In this document: piece after piece, positions 26,228 through 35,269 of the stretch
Layout: each line of letters begins with the position of its first letter
How positions within the stretch are numbered: position 1 is the stretch's first letter
Assembly (NCBI GenBank): GCA_001890945.1
Contig: MLAX01000006.1
Span: 124,001-188,000 of the forward strand
DNA from: Alphaproteobacteria bacterium AO1-B
GTDB lineage: Bacteria > Pseudomonadota > Alphaproteobacteria > Rhizobiales > Stappiaceae
Reading direction: 5' to 3'
DNA: 64,000 nucleotides
Notes under the pieces: generated by a model
Told to the model about the DNA's origin: nothing
Seen by the model: only the letters and a program-made list of their open reading frames with translations
Database searches by the model: none
Program-made: the position numbers and the translations under genes

Positions 26228-26246
26228 CCCCGGACTTGATCCGGGG
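26228..26246. repeat. CCCCGG-ACTTGAT-CCGGGG palindrome
   Basis: A 6-bp perfect inverted repeat in the same gap as the copy at 26149, so two copies lie within 100 bases between convergent genes. Possibly a terminator-like or REP-like element. Confidence 0.65.
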
Positions 26247-26310
26247 CCATTGCACAGTGGGTCCCGATGAGGGACGGCACGGTATGGCGTGCTGTCTTGT
26301 GAGACAGACC

Positions 26311-26856
26311 TCAGTTGGTGGGGCTGACTTCGGGTATGGTGGCCTGTGTCACTGATGTGGCTTGAAGCGTATAGTTTGCAGTTGCCAGGTGTGTCTTGGC
26401 CCGTTCGCGCCGGAGCACGCCTGTCACCCAGACAGGGTCGGCATTCACGTCCAAACCGTCTGGAAATTTCACGGATATCACCTGATCCGGCAGGGGCGGC
26501 GGCGGATGTGTGCAATCCTGCCGAAGGGGCGGGATGAGCAGAAACTCCTTCACATCCTTGAACTGAAACTCCAGGGGATGCGCATATCCGGCAATCCGAA
26601 CGGTTTTCCCGTCAAGGTCAGCCGATCCGGGCGCGCATTTTTCGTACTGGCGTGAGAGCAGCCGGGCGGAAGCTGTTTGTTGGCTGCATTTCCGCTGCGA
26701 CAAGTAGTTTTCCAGCAGTTTTGCGCAAGACGATGGCCGGTCTGCCCGCAGTTCACCCCAGGTGACTGTCAAAGGCTCTGCCACGGCAGAGCCGCACCAA
26801 AGCCCAAGCAGAAGAGCACCAGCTAGAAGGCGGCGATCAGTTCTCACCTTGCCCAT
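26311..26856 (-). CDS. DUF3299 exported protein
   Basis: A 181-residue protein with a Sec signal peptide (LLAGALLLGLWCGSAVAE, cleavage likely after residue 26). It has the DUF3299 core: GKTVRIAGYAHPLEFQFKDVKEFLLIPP, a cysteine-containing segment (DCTHPPPPLPDQ), and WVTGVLR. It is a periplasmic protein of unknown function. The ATG overlaps the 3' end of the agmatinase-like gene by 20 bases, so the two exported proteins are co-expressed. Confidence 0.82.
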   Translation of the reverse strand: MGKVRTDRRLLAGALLLGLWCGSAVAEPLTVTWGELRADRPSSCAKLLENYLSQRKCSQQTASARLLSRQYEKCAPGSADLDGKTVRIAGYAHPLEFQFKDVKEFLLIPPLRQDCTHPPPPLPDQVISVKFPDGLDVNADPVWVTGVLRRERAKTHLATANYTLQATSVTQATIPEVSPTN

Positions 26857-28108
26857 GCGTGACCGTGAGCGGACTGAGATAATGCGGGTCTGTCAGGCCT
26901 TGTTTGCGCATGGCGATGCCAGTCAGACATTCCCGGATCACCCGGTTGGCGTTCAGTGCGGACACATAGGTCGGGTCCATCAAGGGGGCGAGCTCGACCA
27001 GCTCAAAGCCGACAACATTCGATTCTGCGCACAACCGCCGAACGATCGGGAACACCTCGCGCGGCATCAGCCCACCGGGTTCCGGTGTGCCGGTTCCGGG
27101 AACGAAGGCCGGGTCGAGTGTATCGATGTCGAATGAGACAAACATGTATTCCGGCCCATCGTTCGCCTCTTTGATCACGTCTTCCATAACGGCATCGAAC
27201 CCACGGCGTTCAATTTCGGCCATGGTGTGATAGCGGAACCCGTTGTCGCGCATCCATTCGAAGGCTTTTTCATCCGGATAGTAGCCGCGCAGCGCAACCT
27301 GGATGAAGTTCTTGCCCTCAACAAGGCCCTCTTCAATCAACCTGTAAACAGGCATCCCGTGATTGATCAGATGTCCCATGCCGTATTTGCCGGCATCATA
27401 ATGGGCATCGAAGTGCACAACACCGACATTGCCCTTGCCGTAAACATCGGTGAGCGCGGCAACATCCGGATACATCAGCGAATGATCGCCGCCGATGATG
27501 AAGGGAATGACCCGGCTGCCGTCCTCATGCTGTACTTCGGCCGCCTGGCGCACAAAAGACCGGACCGCATGGATTGTGCGCTCCGTGCTCATCATGTCAT
27601 TTGGCGCGTTTCCGTAATCGACAACCGTCATGTCCTGAAGTGGATCGACCATCACGTGCATGTGCGGCTGACGTGCGCCGTACCCAAGGTAAATGGACGA
27701 GTTCCGAACCGCATTCGGTCCACGAGATGCGCCGCGGGCGCCACCGCCCATGTCGGTGAACGCGCCCATGATCGCCACGTCAACTTCACCGGCGGCGAGA
27801 TCCTCAGGGGTGAAAGCCAGCGGTTGATGCAGGAACGTCGGGAGTTGCATGTAGCCTTGGCCAAAAAACCGCTGTGGATCGACCAATCCGGGTTCGCGAT
27901 CCTCCCTTAAACCTTCATAACTCGGAAGAGGAGTCCGCCAGGCGTTGAAGCTCGGATCCTGTGTGTCCAGTGGGACGACCGGCTGTTCGCCTTCTCGAAT
28001 GGGGGCCGCATTTTCCTCGTATTCATGGCCATAGACCTGAGCCAAGGCTGGCCCACCCAATAGCGGCAGAATGACGAGGCTTGAAAGTAAAGACAGTCCT
28101 TTGCCCAT
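26837..28108 (-). CDS. Exported agmatinase-like ureohydrolase
   Basis: A 423-residue ureohydrolase-family enzyme with all manganese-binding motifs: GGDHS, DAHYD and SFDIDTLDPAFVPGTGTPEPGG. Typical members (agmatinase, arginase, guanidinobutyrase) are cytoplasmic and about 310-350 residues; this one begins with a convincing signal peptide (LLSSLVILPLLGGPALAQ) and a 70-residue linker. It should act in the periplasm on a guanidino compound. The substrate cannot be read from sequence. It is first in a two-gene operon with the DUF3299 gene. Confidence 0.88.
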   Translation of the reverse strand: MGKGLSLLSSLVILPLLGGPALAQVYGHEYEENAAPIREGEQPVVPLDTQDPSFNAWRTPLPSYEGLREDREPGLVDPQRFFGQGYMQLPTFLHQPLAFTPEDLAAGEVDVAIMGAFTDMGGGARGASRGPNAVRNSSIYLGYGARQPHMHVMVDPLQDMTVVDYGNAPNDMMSTERTIHAVRSFVRQAAEVQHEDGSRVIPFIIGGDHSLMYPDVAALTDVYGKGNVGVVHFDAHYDAGKYGMGHLINHGMPVYRLIEEGLVEGKNFIQVALRGYYPDEKAFEWMRDNGFRYHTMAEIERRGFDAVMEDVIKEANDGPEYMFVSFDIDTLDPAFVPGTGTPEPGGLMPREVFPIVRRLCAESNVVGFELVELAPLMDPTYVSALNANRVIRECLTGIAMRKQGLTDPHYLSPLTVTHGQGEN

Positions 28109-28250
28109 GATGCAGCACCTCCCAGAACGCTGACGAAGCGTAACACGCTGAAAAAACAGCGCCAGTCGCTAAAAAGTCCAAGGTGCCGCCGGATCTTTCC
28201 GGTGAAAAATCCCTGTCGTTAAGTCGCTGGATTGAAAGCGTGCGCTTCGT

Positions 28251-28502
28251 TCAGATCTTCAGCCAGCTTTCAAAGAGAACCGCGTTCGGGCAGTCCTTGA
28301 GGGGAGCTTTTGCTCCATCTTCGTGATGCTCCAGCCAATGGCGGCACTTTTCGGTTTCCTGACAGCTCATGCAACGGCGGGCAGCCGTTTCCATGTCCAC
28401 ATCGGCTTGCGCACCCTCTGGCAAGCCTTTCATCGCGCCGATGGTGTCCAGCATGCGGCCCATCAATTCGGCGCGTTCGTTCAATCGGTCCATCCAGTTC
28501 AC
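28251..28502 (-). CDS. DUF6455-like small cysteine-containing protein
   Basis: An 83-residue protein: MDRLNERAELMGRMLDTIGAM followed by RRCMSCQETEKCRHWLEHH and a late cysteine (DCPNAVLFE). It matches the DUF6455 pattern seen in alphaproteobacteria, with four cysteines that could bind a metal. The GTG at 28502 has GAGGAG six bases upstream, favouring it over the ATG three codons later. Confidence 0.75.
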   Translation of the reverse strand: MNWMDRLNERAELMGRMLDTIGAMKGLPEGAQADVDMETAARRCMSCQETEKCRHWLEHHEDGAKAPLKDCPNAVLFESWLKI

Positions 28503-28724
28503 AGGGAACTCCTCTGTCCTCTGGGCCTGGCAGCTTATGCCGCTTGGCAAGCCCGTGAAGTTTTTGGCGGGATCCCGTCCTGATCCGATCCATTCTGAGG
28601 GCGAGGATGGAGACATCTCGCAGTCCCCGCCTTGATCAGGGTCAACTCTCGCCAAGCTTTAAGAAAGCAGCCATACTCGGCGCGTTAGAGTCGGTGTGCT
28701 CAGACTGACCCTGGAGGCGGTGTC

Positions 28725-31448
28725 ATGGTGGAAACGGTCAGCGCACAGCCGCTGCCAGCAAATACGCAAGGTGGAACCGCCCCCCAGGCCCTGGAGCCCG
28801 GTACTGAACTGCGTGCCAAGGTGGAGGCCAATCTTCCGGGCGGTGTCGTCCGCTTGTCGTCTGATGCCAAATCGATCGATCTTCGCGTGCCGTCACCCCT
28901 GCCTGTCGGAAGCAGTGTGACGCTCTCGGTTTCCGGCACCCGGCAACAGCCCGCTGTTGTTCTGACGCCCGACAGCAGTGCGGCGAAACCTGCAACACCA
29001 ACGCCGCCGCAAAACACCATTCAGACGGTGGCGACCCAGCCCACAGCGGCAAATCCGCAAACTCCGGCATCCCAACCGGCTGCATCTGCGCCGCCGCCTC
29101 AGGCAAATCCTCAAGTGCCGCAACAAACACAGCAACCAACGCAACAGCTGCCGCAACAACCGGCGCAGCAGACTGGCCAGCAGTTGCCGCAACAAGCGCC
29201 TCCACCAACCCGGCAGCCGACCTTGCTGCGGCCCGCACCTGTTTTGGCTCAGTTTCTTCAGGCAACCGGCGTGCTGCCGCAACCGGCCCAACCGGGCGGT
29301 GCTGTTCAGCCCCAACTTCCCAGTCAGATCCTGACCCAGCCTGCCGCACCGGGCCAACCCGCTGTACCAAATCAGGCCCAGGTTCCCGGGCAATTGCCGG
29401 CAAGTGCGGTTCCCTCCCAACCAGCGCAACCTGCAACCCCTTCAGGCAGCGGACAGGCCCCTCTGCCGGCACAAGGGGCGGGAACCGGTGGGCCGATTGC
29501 CGGGGCGCCAATCATAAGCACAGGGCAGGGCACCGTCGTTCCGCCGCTGCCCTCCGGCGGTCCGGCGCCTGGAACGCCGGGCGCTCCAGTCAGCGCGCAA
29601 TCCGGCCCACAGACTACGGTCGCCCTGCCTTCCGGGACCGGTGGACCGATCCCTTCGCAAGGGGCCGGTGGACCACTGCCGGGAGGGCTGGTATCCGGAA
29701 CGCAGGTCTCAGGTCAGCAAGTCTCTGGCCCGCAAGTCTCTGGCCCGCAAGCGTCTGGTCCGCTGCAAGCTGGTGCGACTTCGCCAGCTCAGGTGCCGGT
29801 AGGAAATCCCACTCCTGCCGCAGCTCCAGCGGGCACCCCGTTGCCAGCAGCCGGCGCAACGCCGCTGCAATCGCCCGGCACTGGCCCGATACCGACCGCA
29901 CCGGTGACACCGCAGACCGGGCAGCCAGTGCCCGCCGGTTTGCAAGCTGGGGCGCCAACCGGTACAGGGGCGCCCGGCGTTCCCCCCACTTCGGGCCAGC
30001 CTGTTGCGGGTCAAGCGATCCCGCAGACTGGGGCTTCTCCAGCATCCGTAACATTAGCATCAGGGCAAACGCCTCCGGCGCAAGGAGCCCCAGGTGCGCC
30101 TCCCGGAGCACAAGCGGGCGTCTCCACACAAGCGTCAGCCTTACCCCCGCAAGGAGCGCAACTGGGTGGGGTGATCTCCCAAACAGTATCAGCTGCAGGG
30201 CAGGGGGGCGCTGTTGGAACCGGAGCCGTTCCACCTCCCGCCGCGGGTGGGCCGCAGGTTACGGTGCAGCCGGGTGGGCAGGCTTTGCCTCAGCCTGCAG
30301 TCAATCAGACTGTCGTGGCTCCTCAATCAACTTCAACGCCCGCATCTGGGACAGCGGCCCAGAGCGCGAATGGTCAAGCAGGTCCCCCTCCGCCGGTCAG
30401 CGCCAGTGCGCAATCGCAGGCACAGGCCTATGTTTCCGCCAAACCGGGCATGGCAACGCCCGGTCAACCGGCAATTGCCTCTCAAGGGGGCGGTCCGGCA
30501 GCTTCAACGCCGGTCCAGCAGGCAGCGGCAGCCTTGCGCCAGCCTTTGGCAGAACAACAGGCCAGCCTTGGCAATCTTTTTGCTCAAATCGGGTCCTTGA
30601 TGTCCGCGCAGGCGGCCGGAAAGGCCTCCGTTCCTGACGCGGTGCAAAAGGCCATGCAGCAGATTTTGGGACTGCGCCTGAATTCCGGACAACCAATGAC
30701 CGGACAGTCCTTACAACAGGCCGTCCGCTTGTCCGGTCAGGGCGGGGAGGGACGGTTGCCGTTGCCGACTGGCGCGCAGCAGTCTCCTGTGCCCGATCTG
30801 AAGACCGCTCTTTTGGCATTTCGCGGCTTGCTGCAAAGCCTCGGCGCGGAACCTGCGGTCCGGTTTCCCGCGCGCCAGCCGGCCCCCGCCTCCCGCTCAT
30901 CTGGTCCCCAAGGCCAGGCCCCGCAAACCTCAAGTGGATACTGGGCTGGATCTGCACCGCAAAATCTGCAGTCGCTGCTTCAGGAAACAGACGCTGCACT
31001 TGCACGCATGCGGCTCACTCAATTGACCAACGCCGGTCTTGCAGGAGATGACGGCCCGCAGGCCGCAGCGGCCAAGCCCATGGACACCGTTCTGGAGTTG
31101 CCGCTTGCGCTCGGTCAGGACACGGCGGTGATGCAAATGCAGATCGGCCGAGACGGCGGGGGGAACAGCGCAGACGAGGATGAAGAACCGGCCTGGCGGC
31201 TGCGTTTTGCGCTGGATCTGACAGCGACCGGTCCGCTCGAAGCGGCTGTGAGCCTTCGGGGCGGCGGGACTTACATCTCCCTTTGGGTGGATCGCAAGGA
31301 GACACTTGATCTCCTGTCCGGTCTTCAGGAAACGATGGAGGCGGCCTTCGCCGATGCCGGGCTGGATCTTCAGGAACTGCGTTTCATTCGCGGCCTTCCG
31401 CCAAAAACCGCTGCCAAGTATGGCGCCCTCATCAACCGCCAATCGTGA
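28725..31448 (+). CDS. fliK: FliK-like hook-length control protein, very Pro/Gln-rich
   Basis: A 907-residue protein of low complexity, rich in Pro, Gln, Gly and Ala from residues about 90 to 620. The C-terminal 120 residues form a Flg_hook-type domain (LPLALGQDTAVMQMQIG, WRLRFALDLTATGPLEAAVSLRGGGTYISLWVDR) as in FliK. FliK measures hook length and switches export specificity. The start follows GGAGG. No other flagellar gene is nearby except the next, FlhB-like gene. It could also serve another type III-like system. Confidence 0.75.
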   Translation: MVETVSAQPLPANTQGGTAPQALEPGTELRAKVEANLPGGVVRLSSDAKSIDLRVPSPLPVGSSVTLSVSGTRQQPAVVLTPDSSAAKPATPTPPQNTIQTVATQPTAANPQTPASQPAASAPPPQANPQVPQQTQQPTQQLPQQPAQQTGQQLPQQAPPPTRQPTLLRPAPVLAQFLQATGVLPQPAQPGGAVQPQLPSQILTQPAAPGQPAVPNQAQVPGQLPASAVPSQPAQPATPSGSGQAPLPAQGAGTGGPIAGAPIISTGQGTVVPPLPSGGPAPGTPGAPVSAQSGPQTTVALPSGTGGPIPSQGAGGPLPGGLVSGTQVSGQQVSGPQVSGPQASGPLQAGATSPAQVPVGNPTPAAAPAGTPLPAAGATPLQSPGTGPIPTAPVTPQTGQPVPAGLQAGAPTGTGAPGVPPTSGQPVAGQAIPQTGASPASVTLASGQTPPAQGAPGAPPGAQAGVSTQASALPPQGAQLGGVISQTVSAAGQGGAVGTGAVPPPAAGGPQVTVQPGGQALPQPAVNQTVVAPQSTSTPASGTAAQSANGQAGPPPPVSASAQSQAQAYVSAKPGMATPGQPAIASQGGGPAASTPVQQAAAALRQPLAEQQASLGNLFAQIGSLMSAQAAGKASVPDAVQKAMQQILGLRLNSGQPMTGQSLQQAVRLSGQGGEGRLPLPTGAQQSPVPDLKTALLAFRGLLQSLGAEPAVRFPARQPAPASRSSGPQGQAPQTSSGYWAGSAPQNLQSLLQETDAALARMRLTQLTNAGLAGDDGPQAAAAKPMDTVLELPLALGQDTAVMQMQIGRDGGGNSADEDEEPAWRLRFALDLTATGPLEAAVSLRGGGTYISLWVDRKETLDLLSGLQETMEAAFADAGLDLQELRFIRGLPPKTAAKYGALINRQS
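29703..29762 (+). repeat. Tandem 15-bp repeat encoding Q-V-S-G-P
   Basis: Four direct copies of a 15-bp unit (the two middle ones identical) lie inside the FliK-like gene and code for QVSGQ, QVSGP, QVSGP, QASGP. It is a likely site of repeat-length variation in the low-complexity linker. Confidence 0.85.
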
Positions 31449-31456
31449 GAGTGCCC

Positions 31457-31753
31457 ATGACCACGCCGACGAAACCCGAAAAAATCGCAGTTGCTCTGGA
31501 ATATGAAGATGGCGGCGCGCCGGTTGTCAGCGCCAAGGGAACGGGCACGGCGGCCCAGCGGATCGAGGACATAGCCCGCGAGGCCGGGGTGCCGATCGAG
31601 CAGAACCCGATGATGGCCGAGGCGCTCTCGCAGATTGAAGTCGATCATGAAATCCCGATGGAGCTTTATCAGGCCGTCGCCGTTCTGATCGGCTTCATCA
31701 TGCGCACCGGTCAGGCACAGCACCCCAAGGGACCGGGCGAGACAGAAACCTGA
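31457..31753 (+). CDS. FlhB C-terminal-like export switch protein
   Basis: A 98-residue protein matching the cytoplasmic C-terminal part of FlhB/YscU (VALEYEDGGAPVVSAKGTGTAAQRIEDIAREAGVPIEQNPMMAEAL, EIPMELYQAVAVLIGF). It lacks the transmembrane part and the NPTH autocleavage site. Such stand-alone FlhX-like proteins can partly replace the FlhB C-terminus. It follows the FliK-like gene by 8 bases, consistent with a matched pair in export-specificity control. Confidence 0.85.
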   Translation: MTTPTKPEKIAVALEYEDGGAPVVSAKGTGTAAQRIEDIAREAGVPIEQNPMMAEALSQIEVDHEIPMELYQAVAVLIGFIMRTGQAQHPKGPGETET

Positions 31754-31982
31754 TCGCGATGACGCAGCTTCTTTGGTCAAGCCGATGCCAATCTGCTCAG
31801 GAGAGAGGCAGCGACTGCCACCGTTCCCCGCTCCTTGTGCGAAAGCGCCAGCTTTGGGCAAGGAAAGCCTTGCAGTAAAATCAATTCCCGACTAGGCATC
31901 AGGGCTGCAAAAACCAGCGCTCCGGCTGTCGTGCCGTACCTTCCAAGCGAGCGCTTTTGACGAACACAGGATTGAACGCCCC

Positions 31983-33464
31983 ATGACGATTGTCGACGTA
32001 CGCACTCCCGACCCGAAGAAATTCATCAAGGGCGCGACCGGCGACTGGGAAATCGTGATCGGCATGGAAGTCCATGCCCAGGTCACCTCCGACGCCAAGC
32101 TCTTTTCCGGCGCCTCGACCGAATTCGGACAGGATCCGAACAACAATGTTTCGCTCGTCGATGCGGCGATGCCCGGCATGCTGCCGGTGATCAACGAGGA
32201 GTGCGTCCGCCAGGCGATCCGGACGGGCCTCGGCCTCAAGGCGGAGATCAACCTGAAATCCGTCTTCGACCGCAAGAACTACTTCTATCCGGATTTGCCG
32301 CAGGGCTACCAGATCTCCCAGTTCAAGCAGCCGATCGTTGGCGAGGGCAAGATCCTTCTGGATATGCCGGATGAGCAGGTCGAAATTGGCGTTGAGCGTC
32401 TGCACCTTGAACAGGATGCCGGCAAGTCCCTGCACGATCAGCACCCGTCCATGTCGTTTGTCGATTTGAACCGCTCCGGCGTTGCCTTGATGGAGATCGT
32501 CTCCAAGCCGGATCTGCGCTCGGCGGATGAGGCAAAGGCCTATCTCACCAAACTGCGCACCATCCTGCGCTACCTCGGCACCTGTGACGGCAACATGGAT
32601 CAGGGTTCCATGCGCGCCGACGTCAACGTGTCGGTCCGCCGTCCGGGCGGCGAATTCGGCACGCGCTGCGAGATCAAGAACGTCAACTCCATCCGCTTTG
32701 TCGGCCAGGCGATTGAATATGAAGCGCGCCGTCAGATGGCGATCCTGGAAGATGGCGGCACCATCGATCAGGAAACCCGTCTGTTCGACAGCGTGAAGGG
32801 CGAGACCCGGTCCATGCGCTCCAAGGAAGAAGCACACGACTACCGCTACTTCCCGGATCCGGATCTGCTGCCGCTGGAATTCACGCAAAGCTTTGTTGAT
32901 GAGCTGGCCGCTGACCTGCCAGAACTTCCGGACGACAAGAAGGCCCGGTTCGTCAAGGATTTTGGTCTGACCGCCTATGATGCGGACGTTCTGGTTGCTG
33001 AAAAAACCTCCGCGGCCTTCTTTGAGGAAGTCGCGAACGGCCGCGATGCAAAGCTGGCCGCCAACTGGGTGATCAACGAGCTGTTCGGCCGCCTGAACAA
33101 GGAAGGCAAAACGCTTGAAACCTCTCCGGTTTCCGCAGCTCAACTCGGCGGGATCATCGACTTGATCAAGGCGGGCACCATCTCCGGCAAGATCGCCAAG
33201 GACGTCTTTGAGATCGTCTGGACCGAAGGCGGCGACCCGGCTCAGATCGTCGAAGACCGCGGCATGAAGCAGGTGACGGACCTCGGTGCAATCGAGGCGA
33301 TTGTCGACGAAATCATCGCCGCCAATCCGGACAAGGTCGAGCAGGCCAAAGACAAGCCGAACCTCGTTGGCTGGTTCGTTGGCCAGGTGATGAAAGCCTC
33401 AAAAGGCAAGGCCAACCCGCAAGCGGTGAATGATCTTTTGAAGCAGAAGATCGGCCTGGAATAA
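31983..33464 (+). CDS. gatB: Asp-tRNA(Asn)/Glu-tRNA(Gln) amidotransferase subunit B
   Basis: A 493-residue GatB with VIGMEVHAQV near the N-terminus, FDRKNYFYPDLPQGYQISQF, and the C-terminal YqeY-like domain (VGWFVGQVMKASKGKANPQ). It phosphorylates and transamidates misacylated Glu-tRNA(Gln) and Asp-tRNA(Asn) with GatA and GatC, which are not in this window. It is monocistronic with a terminator behind it; 229 bases of gene-free sequence precede it. Confidence 0.97.
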   Translation: MTIVDVRTPDPKKFIKGATGDWEIVIGMEVHAQVTSDAKLFSGASTEFGQDPNNNVSLVDAAMPGMLPVINEECVRQAIRTGLGLKAEINLKSVFDRKNYFYPDLPQGYQISQFKQPIVGEGKILLDMPDEQVEIGVERLHLEQDAGKSLHDQHPSMSFVDLNRSGVALMEIVSKPDLRSADEAKAYLTKLRTILRYLGTCDGNMDQGSMRADVNVSVRRPGGEFGTRCEIKNVNSIRFVGQAIEYEARRQMAILEDGGTIDQETRLFDSVKGETRSMRSKEEAHDYRYFPDPDLLPLEFTQSFVDELAADLPELPDDKKARFVKDFGLTAYDADVLVAEKTSAAFFEEVANGRDAKLAANWVINELFGRLNKEGKTLETSPVSAAQLGGIIDLIKAGTISGKIAKDVFEIVWTEGGDPAQIVEDRGMKQVTDLGAIEAIVDEIIAANPDKVEQAKDKPNLVGWFVGQVMKASKGKANPQAVNDLLKQKIGLE

Positions 33465-33844
33465 GGGTTTCGAGATTCAGTTGAAATCAAAGGGCTCCGG
33501 GTTTCCGGGGCCTTTTTTGTTTTTGGGTCAATCAACAGCTTACGCCTCAATTCTCCTCGAAATGCATTTGCGTCGGTCCAGTTGATTTCTTGGAAATCCG
33601 CATAGGCGGGTGGTCCTGCGCAACGTCGCTGTATTCAACCTGAAAGAATATAGTATGACGATAATCACTAAATTGTATGCAAAGTGATCACGTGTTGCCC
33701 AACAATTGGGCCAAACTTGTAAGCCCGATACCGAAACAGTAGCAGAAACGCTTAGTCCTGCGGGTGGCACAAGTATTGCCAAGCGAACCGTATCCAAACG
33801 GGGGCGCTTGATGACAACAAGATACGGCGAGCCGGACCTGGATC
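33465..33844. other. Gene-free stretch
   Basis: 380 bases between gatB and the amino-acid permease gene. The first 60 hold the gatB terminator. The middle is comparatively AT-rich and presumably carries the promoter of the transporter operon, but no convincing -35/-10 pair or operator could be picked out. The minus-strand open frame here has no coding character. Confidence 0.6.
33492..33522 (+). terminator. Rho-independent terminator after gatB
   Basis: GGGCTCCGG / CCGGGGCC stem (with one G-T pair) followed by TTTTTTGTTTTT, 28 bases after the gatB stop. Confidence 0.85.
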
Positions 33845-34525
33845 ATGTTTGATCTCAGGTTTTTCGAAATTTATCGCAATCCAGAATATCTGTTGCTTTT
33901 GGGCGAAGGCGCAGCCATGAGCGCCGCGTTGACAATCGGCGGCGGTATGGCGGGCTTTCTGTTTGCGGCACTCCTAGCCGCAGTACGTCATTACAAGATC
34001 GCTTTTTTCGCCCAGATTACCGCGGTCTATGTGGAGTTCATTCGCAACACGCCACTCATCGTACAGATGTTTTTTGTGGCCTTTGGATTGCCGCTGCTTC
34101 TTGGTTATCAGTGGCCCTTCTGGGCCCACGCATTGCTCGCGTTGACGCTCAATTTCTCAGCCTATTTTGCGGAAATTCTGCGGGCCGGGCTTGCCGGACT
34201 GGGGGCGGGTCAAGCGGAAGCTGCTGATGCGCTTGGGCTACCGAAATGGCTCGGCTATGTGAAAATCCTGTTCCCACAGGCGGTAGCGTCGATGTTCCCG
34301 TCGCTCAACAGCCAGTTCATCTTTTTGTTTTTGACAACCGGCGTGATCTCCGAAATCGGCGTGACCGATTTGACTTGGGCAGGGCTGTTCATCGACAGCC
34401 GCAGTTTTCGATCTTTTGAGGTCTTTTTCACCCTAACGATCATCTACATTCTGATGTCTTTGATGTTCAAAAGTCTGCTTGGGGTTCTCTACGGCCGCCT
34501 GTTCAAATGGAAGGTGGTCAGATGA
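33845..34525 (+). CDS. Polar amino-acid ABC transporter permease (HisM/GlnP type)
   Basis: A 226-residue inner-membrane protein with about five helices and the EAA-type loop EAADALGLPKWLGYVKILFPQA, which docks the ATPase. VEFIRNTPLIVQMFFVAFGLP is typical of His/Glu/Asp permeases. Its stop overlaps the start of a second permease (ATGA), so the two form a heterodimer. Confidence 0.92.
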   Translation: MFDLRFFEIYRNPEYLLLLGEGAAMSAALTIGGGMAGFLFAALLAAVRHYKIAFFAQITAVYVEFIRNTPLIVQMFFVAFGLPLLLGYQWPFWAHALLALTLNFSAYFAEILRAGLAGLGAGQAEAADALGLPKWLGYVKILFPQAVASMFPSLNSQFIFLFLTTGVISEIGVTDLTWAGLFIDSRSFRSFEVFFTLTIIYILMSLMFKSLLGVLYGRLFKWKVVR

Positions 34526-35232
34526 AGGACGCTTTTGTCGCCGTTTTCGGCAAACCTTTCGGGATCGTCCTGTTTCAGCTTTTAGAAGCGACCCAGTTTA
34601 CGATCTATCTTTCCCTGATCGCGTTTGTCGGTGGTGGCCTCATCGGATTGGCGGTGACCGCCGCTCGGGTGTCGCCCTACAAGCTAATCGACCGGACTTT
34701 CATGGCCTATACGTGGCTCTTCCAGTCGGTTCCGCTCTTGATGCTCTTGTTCCTGCTGGGCCTCGGAGCCCCGCGGCTTTTTCAAATCCAGATCGATCCC
34801 TGGCTTGCCGCTGGCATAGCGTTGACGCTCTACACCAGCGCTTACTTGTCAGAGGTGTGGCGCGGGGCCATTACGGCTATTCCCGACGGCCAGCGGGAAG
34901 GAGGAAAGGCGCTCGGTCTGACGCTTTTCCAGATCATGCTTTTGATCATCCTGCCGCAAGCCTTCCGTCTGGCAATCGCCCCCACCGTCGGGTTTATGGT
35001 CCAGATTATCAAGGGAACGTCGCTCGCCTATATCATCGGGTTCCACGATCTGATGACCATTGGCAAGCGCTGGGCCAACTCTCCGGTGCCCGGCACTCAA
35101 CCATTCATCATCTATCCGATGATGGCGATGATCTACTTCTCTCTCTGTTTTCCGTTGTCCTTGTGGGCCCGGCGCCTTGAAAAGCGCCTTGGGTCCGCAT
35201 CGTCCAAAGGTGGGGCAACCGCTGCTGCCTAA
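34522..35232 (+). CDS. Polar amino-acid ABC transporter permease (second subunit)
   Basis: A 236-residue permease with the same fold: TWLFQSVPLLMLLFLLGLG and the EAA loop REGGKALGLTLFQIMLLIILPQA. The ATG at 34522 overlaps the previous stop; the upstream in-frame ATG at 34507 is inside the previous gene. The SBP gene follows by 37 bases. No ATPase gene is in this operon. Confidence 0.92.
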   Translation: MKDAFVAVFGKPFGIVLFQLLEATQFTIYLSLIAFVGGGLIGLAVTAARVSPYKLIDRTFMAYTWLFQSVPLLMLLFLLGLGAPRLFQIQIDPWLAAGIALTLYTSAYLSEVWRGAITAIPDGQREGGKALGLTLFQIMLLIILPQAFRLAIAPTVGFMVQIIKGTSLAYIIGFHDLMTIGKRWANSPVPGTQPFIIYPMMAMIYFSLCFPLSLWARRLEKRLGSASSKGGATAAA

Positions 35233-35269
35233 AGCCTCCCAAATCACCTCCAAACCAGGGAACTCAAAC

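Noticed and set aside
31899..33143. 414-residue minus-strand frame opposite gatB
   Set aside because: gatB is conserved and coding on the plus strand; the antisense product shows no motif.
33540..33797. 85-residue minus-strand frame between gatB and the permease gene
   Set aside because: No ribosome-binding site, no family, poor composition; the gap is better read as regulatory.
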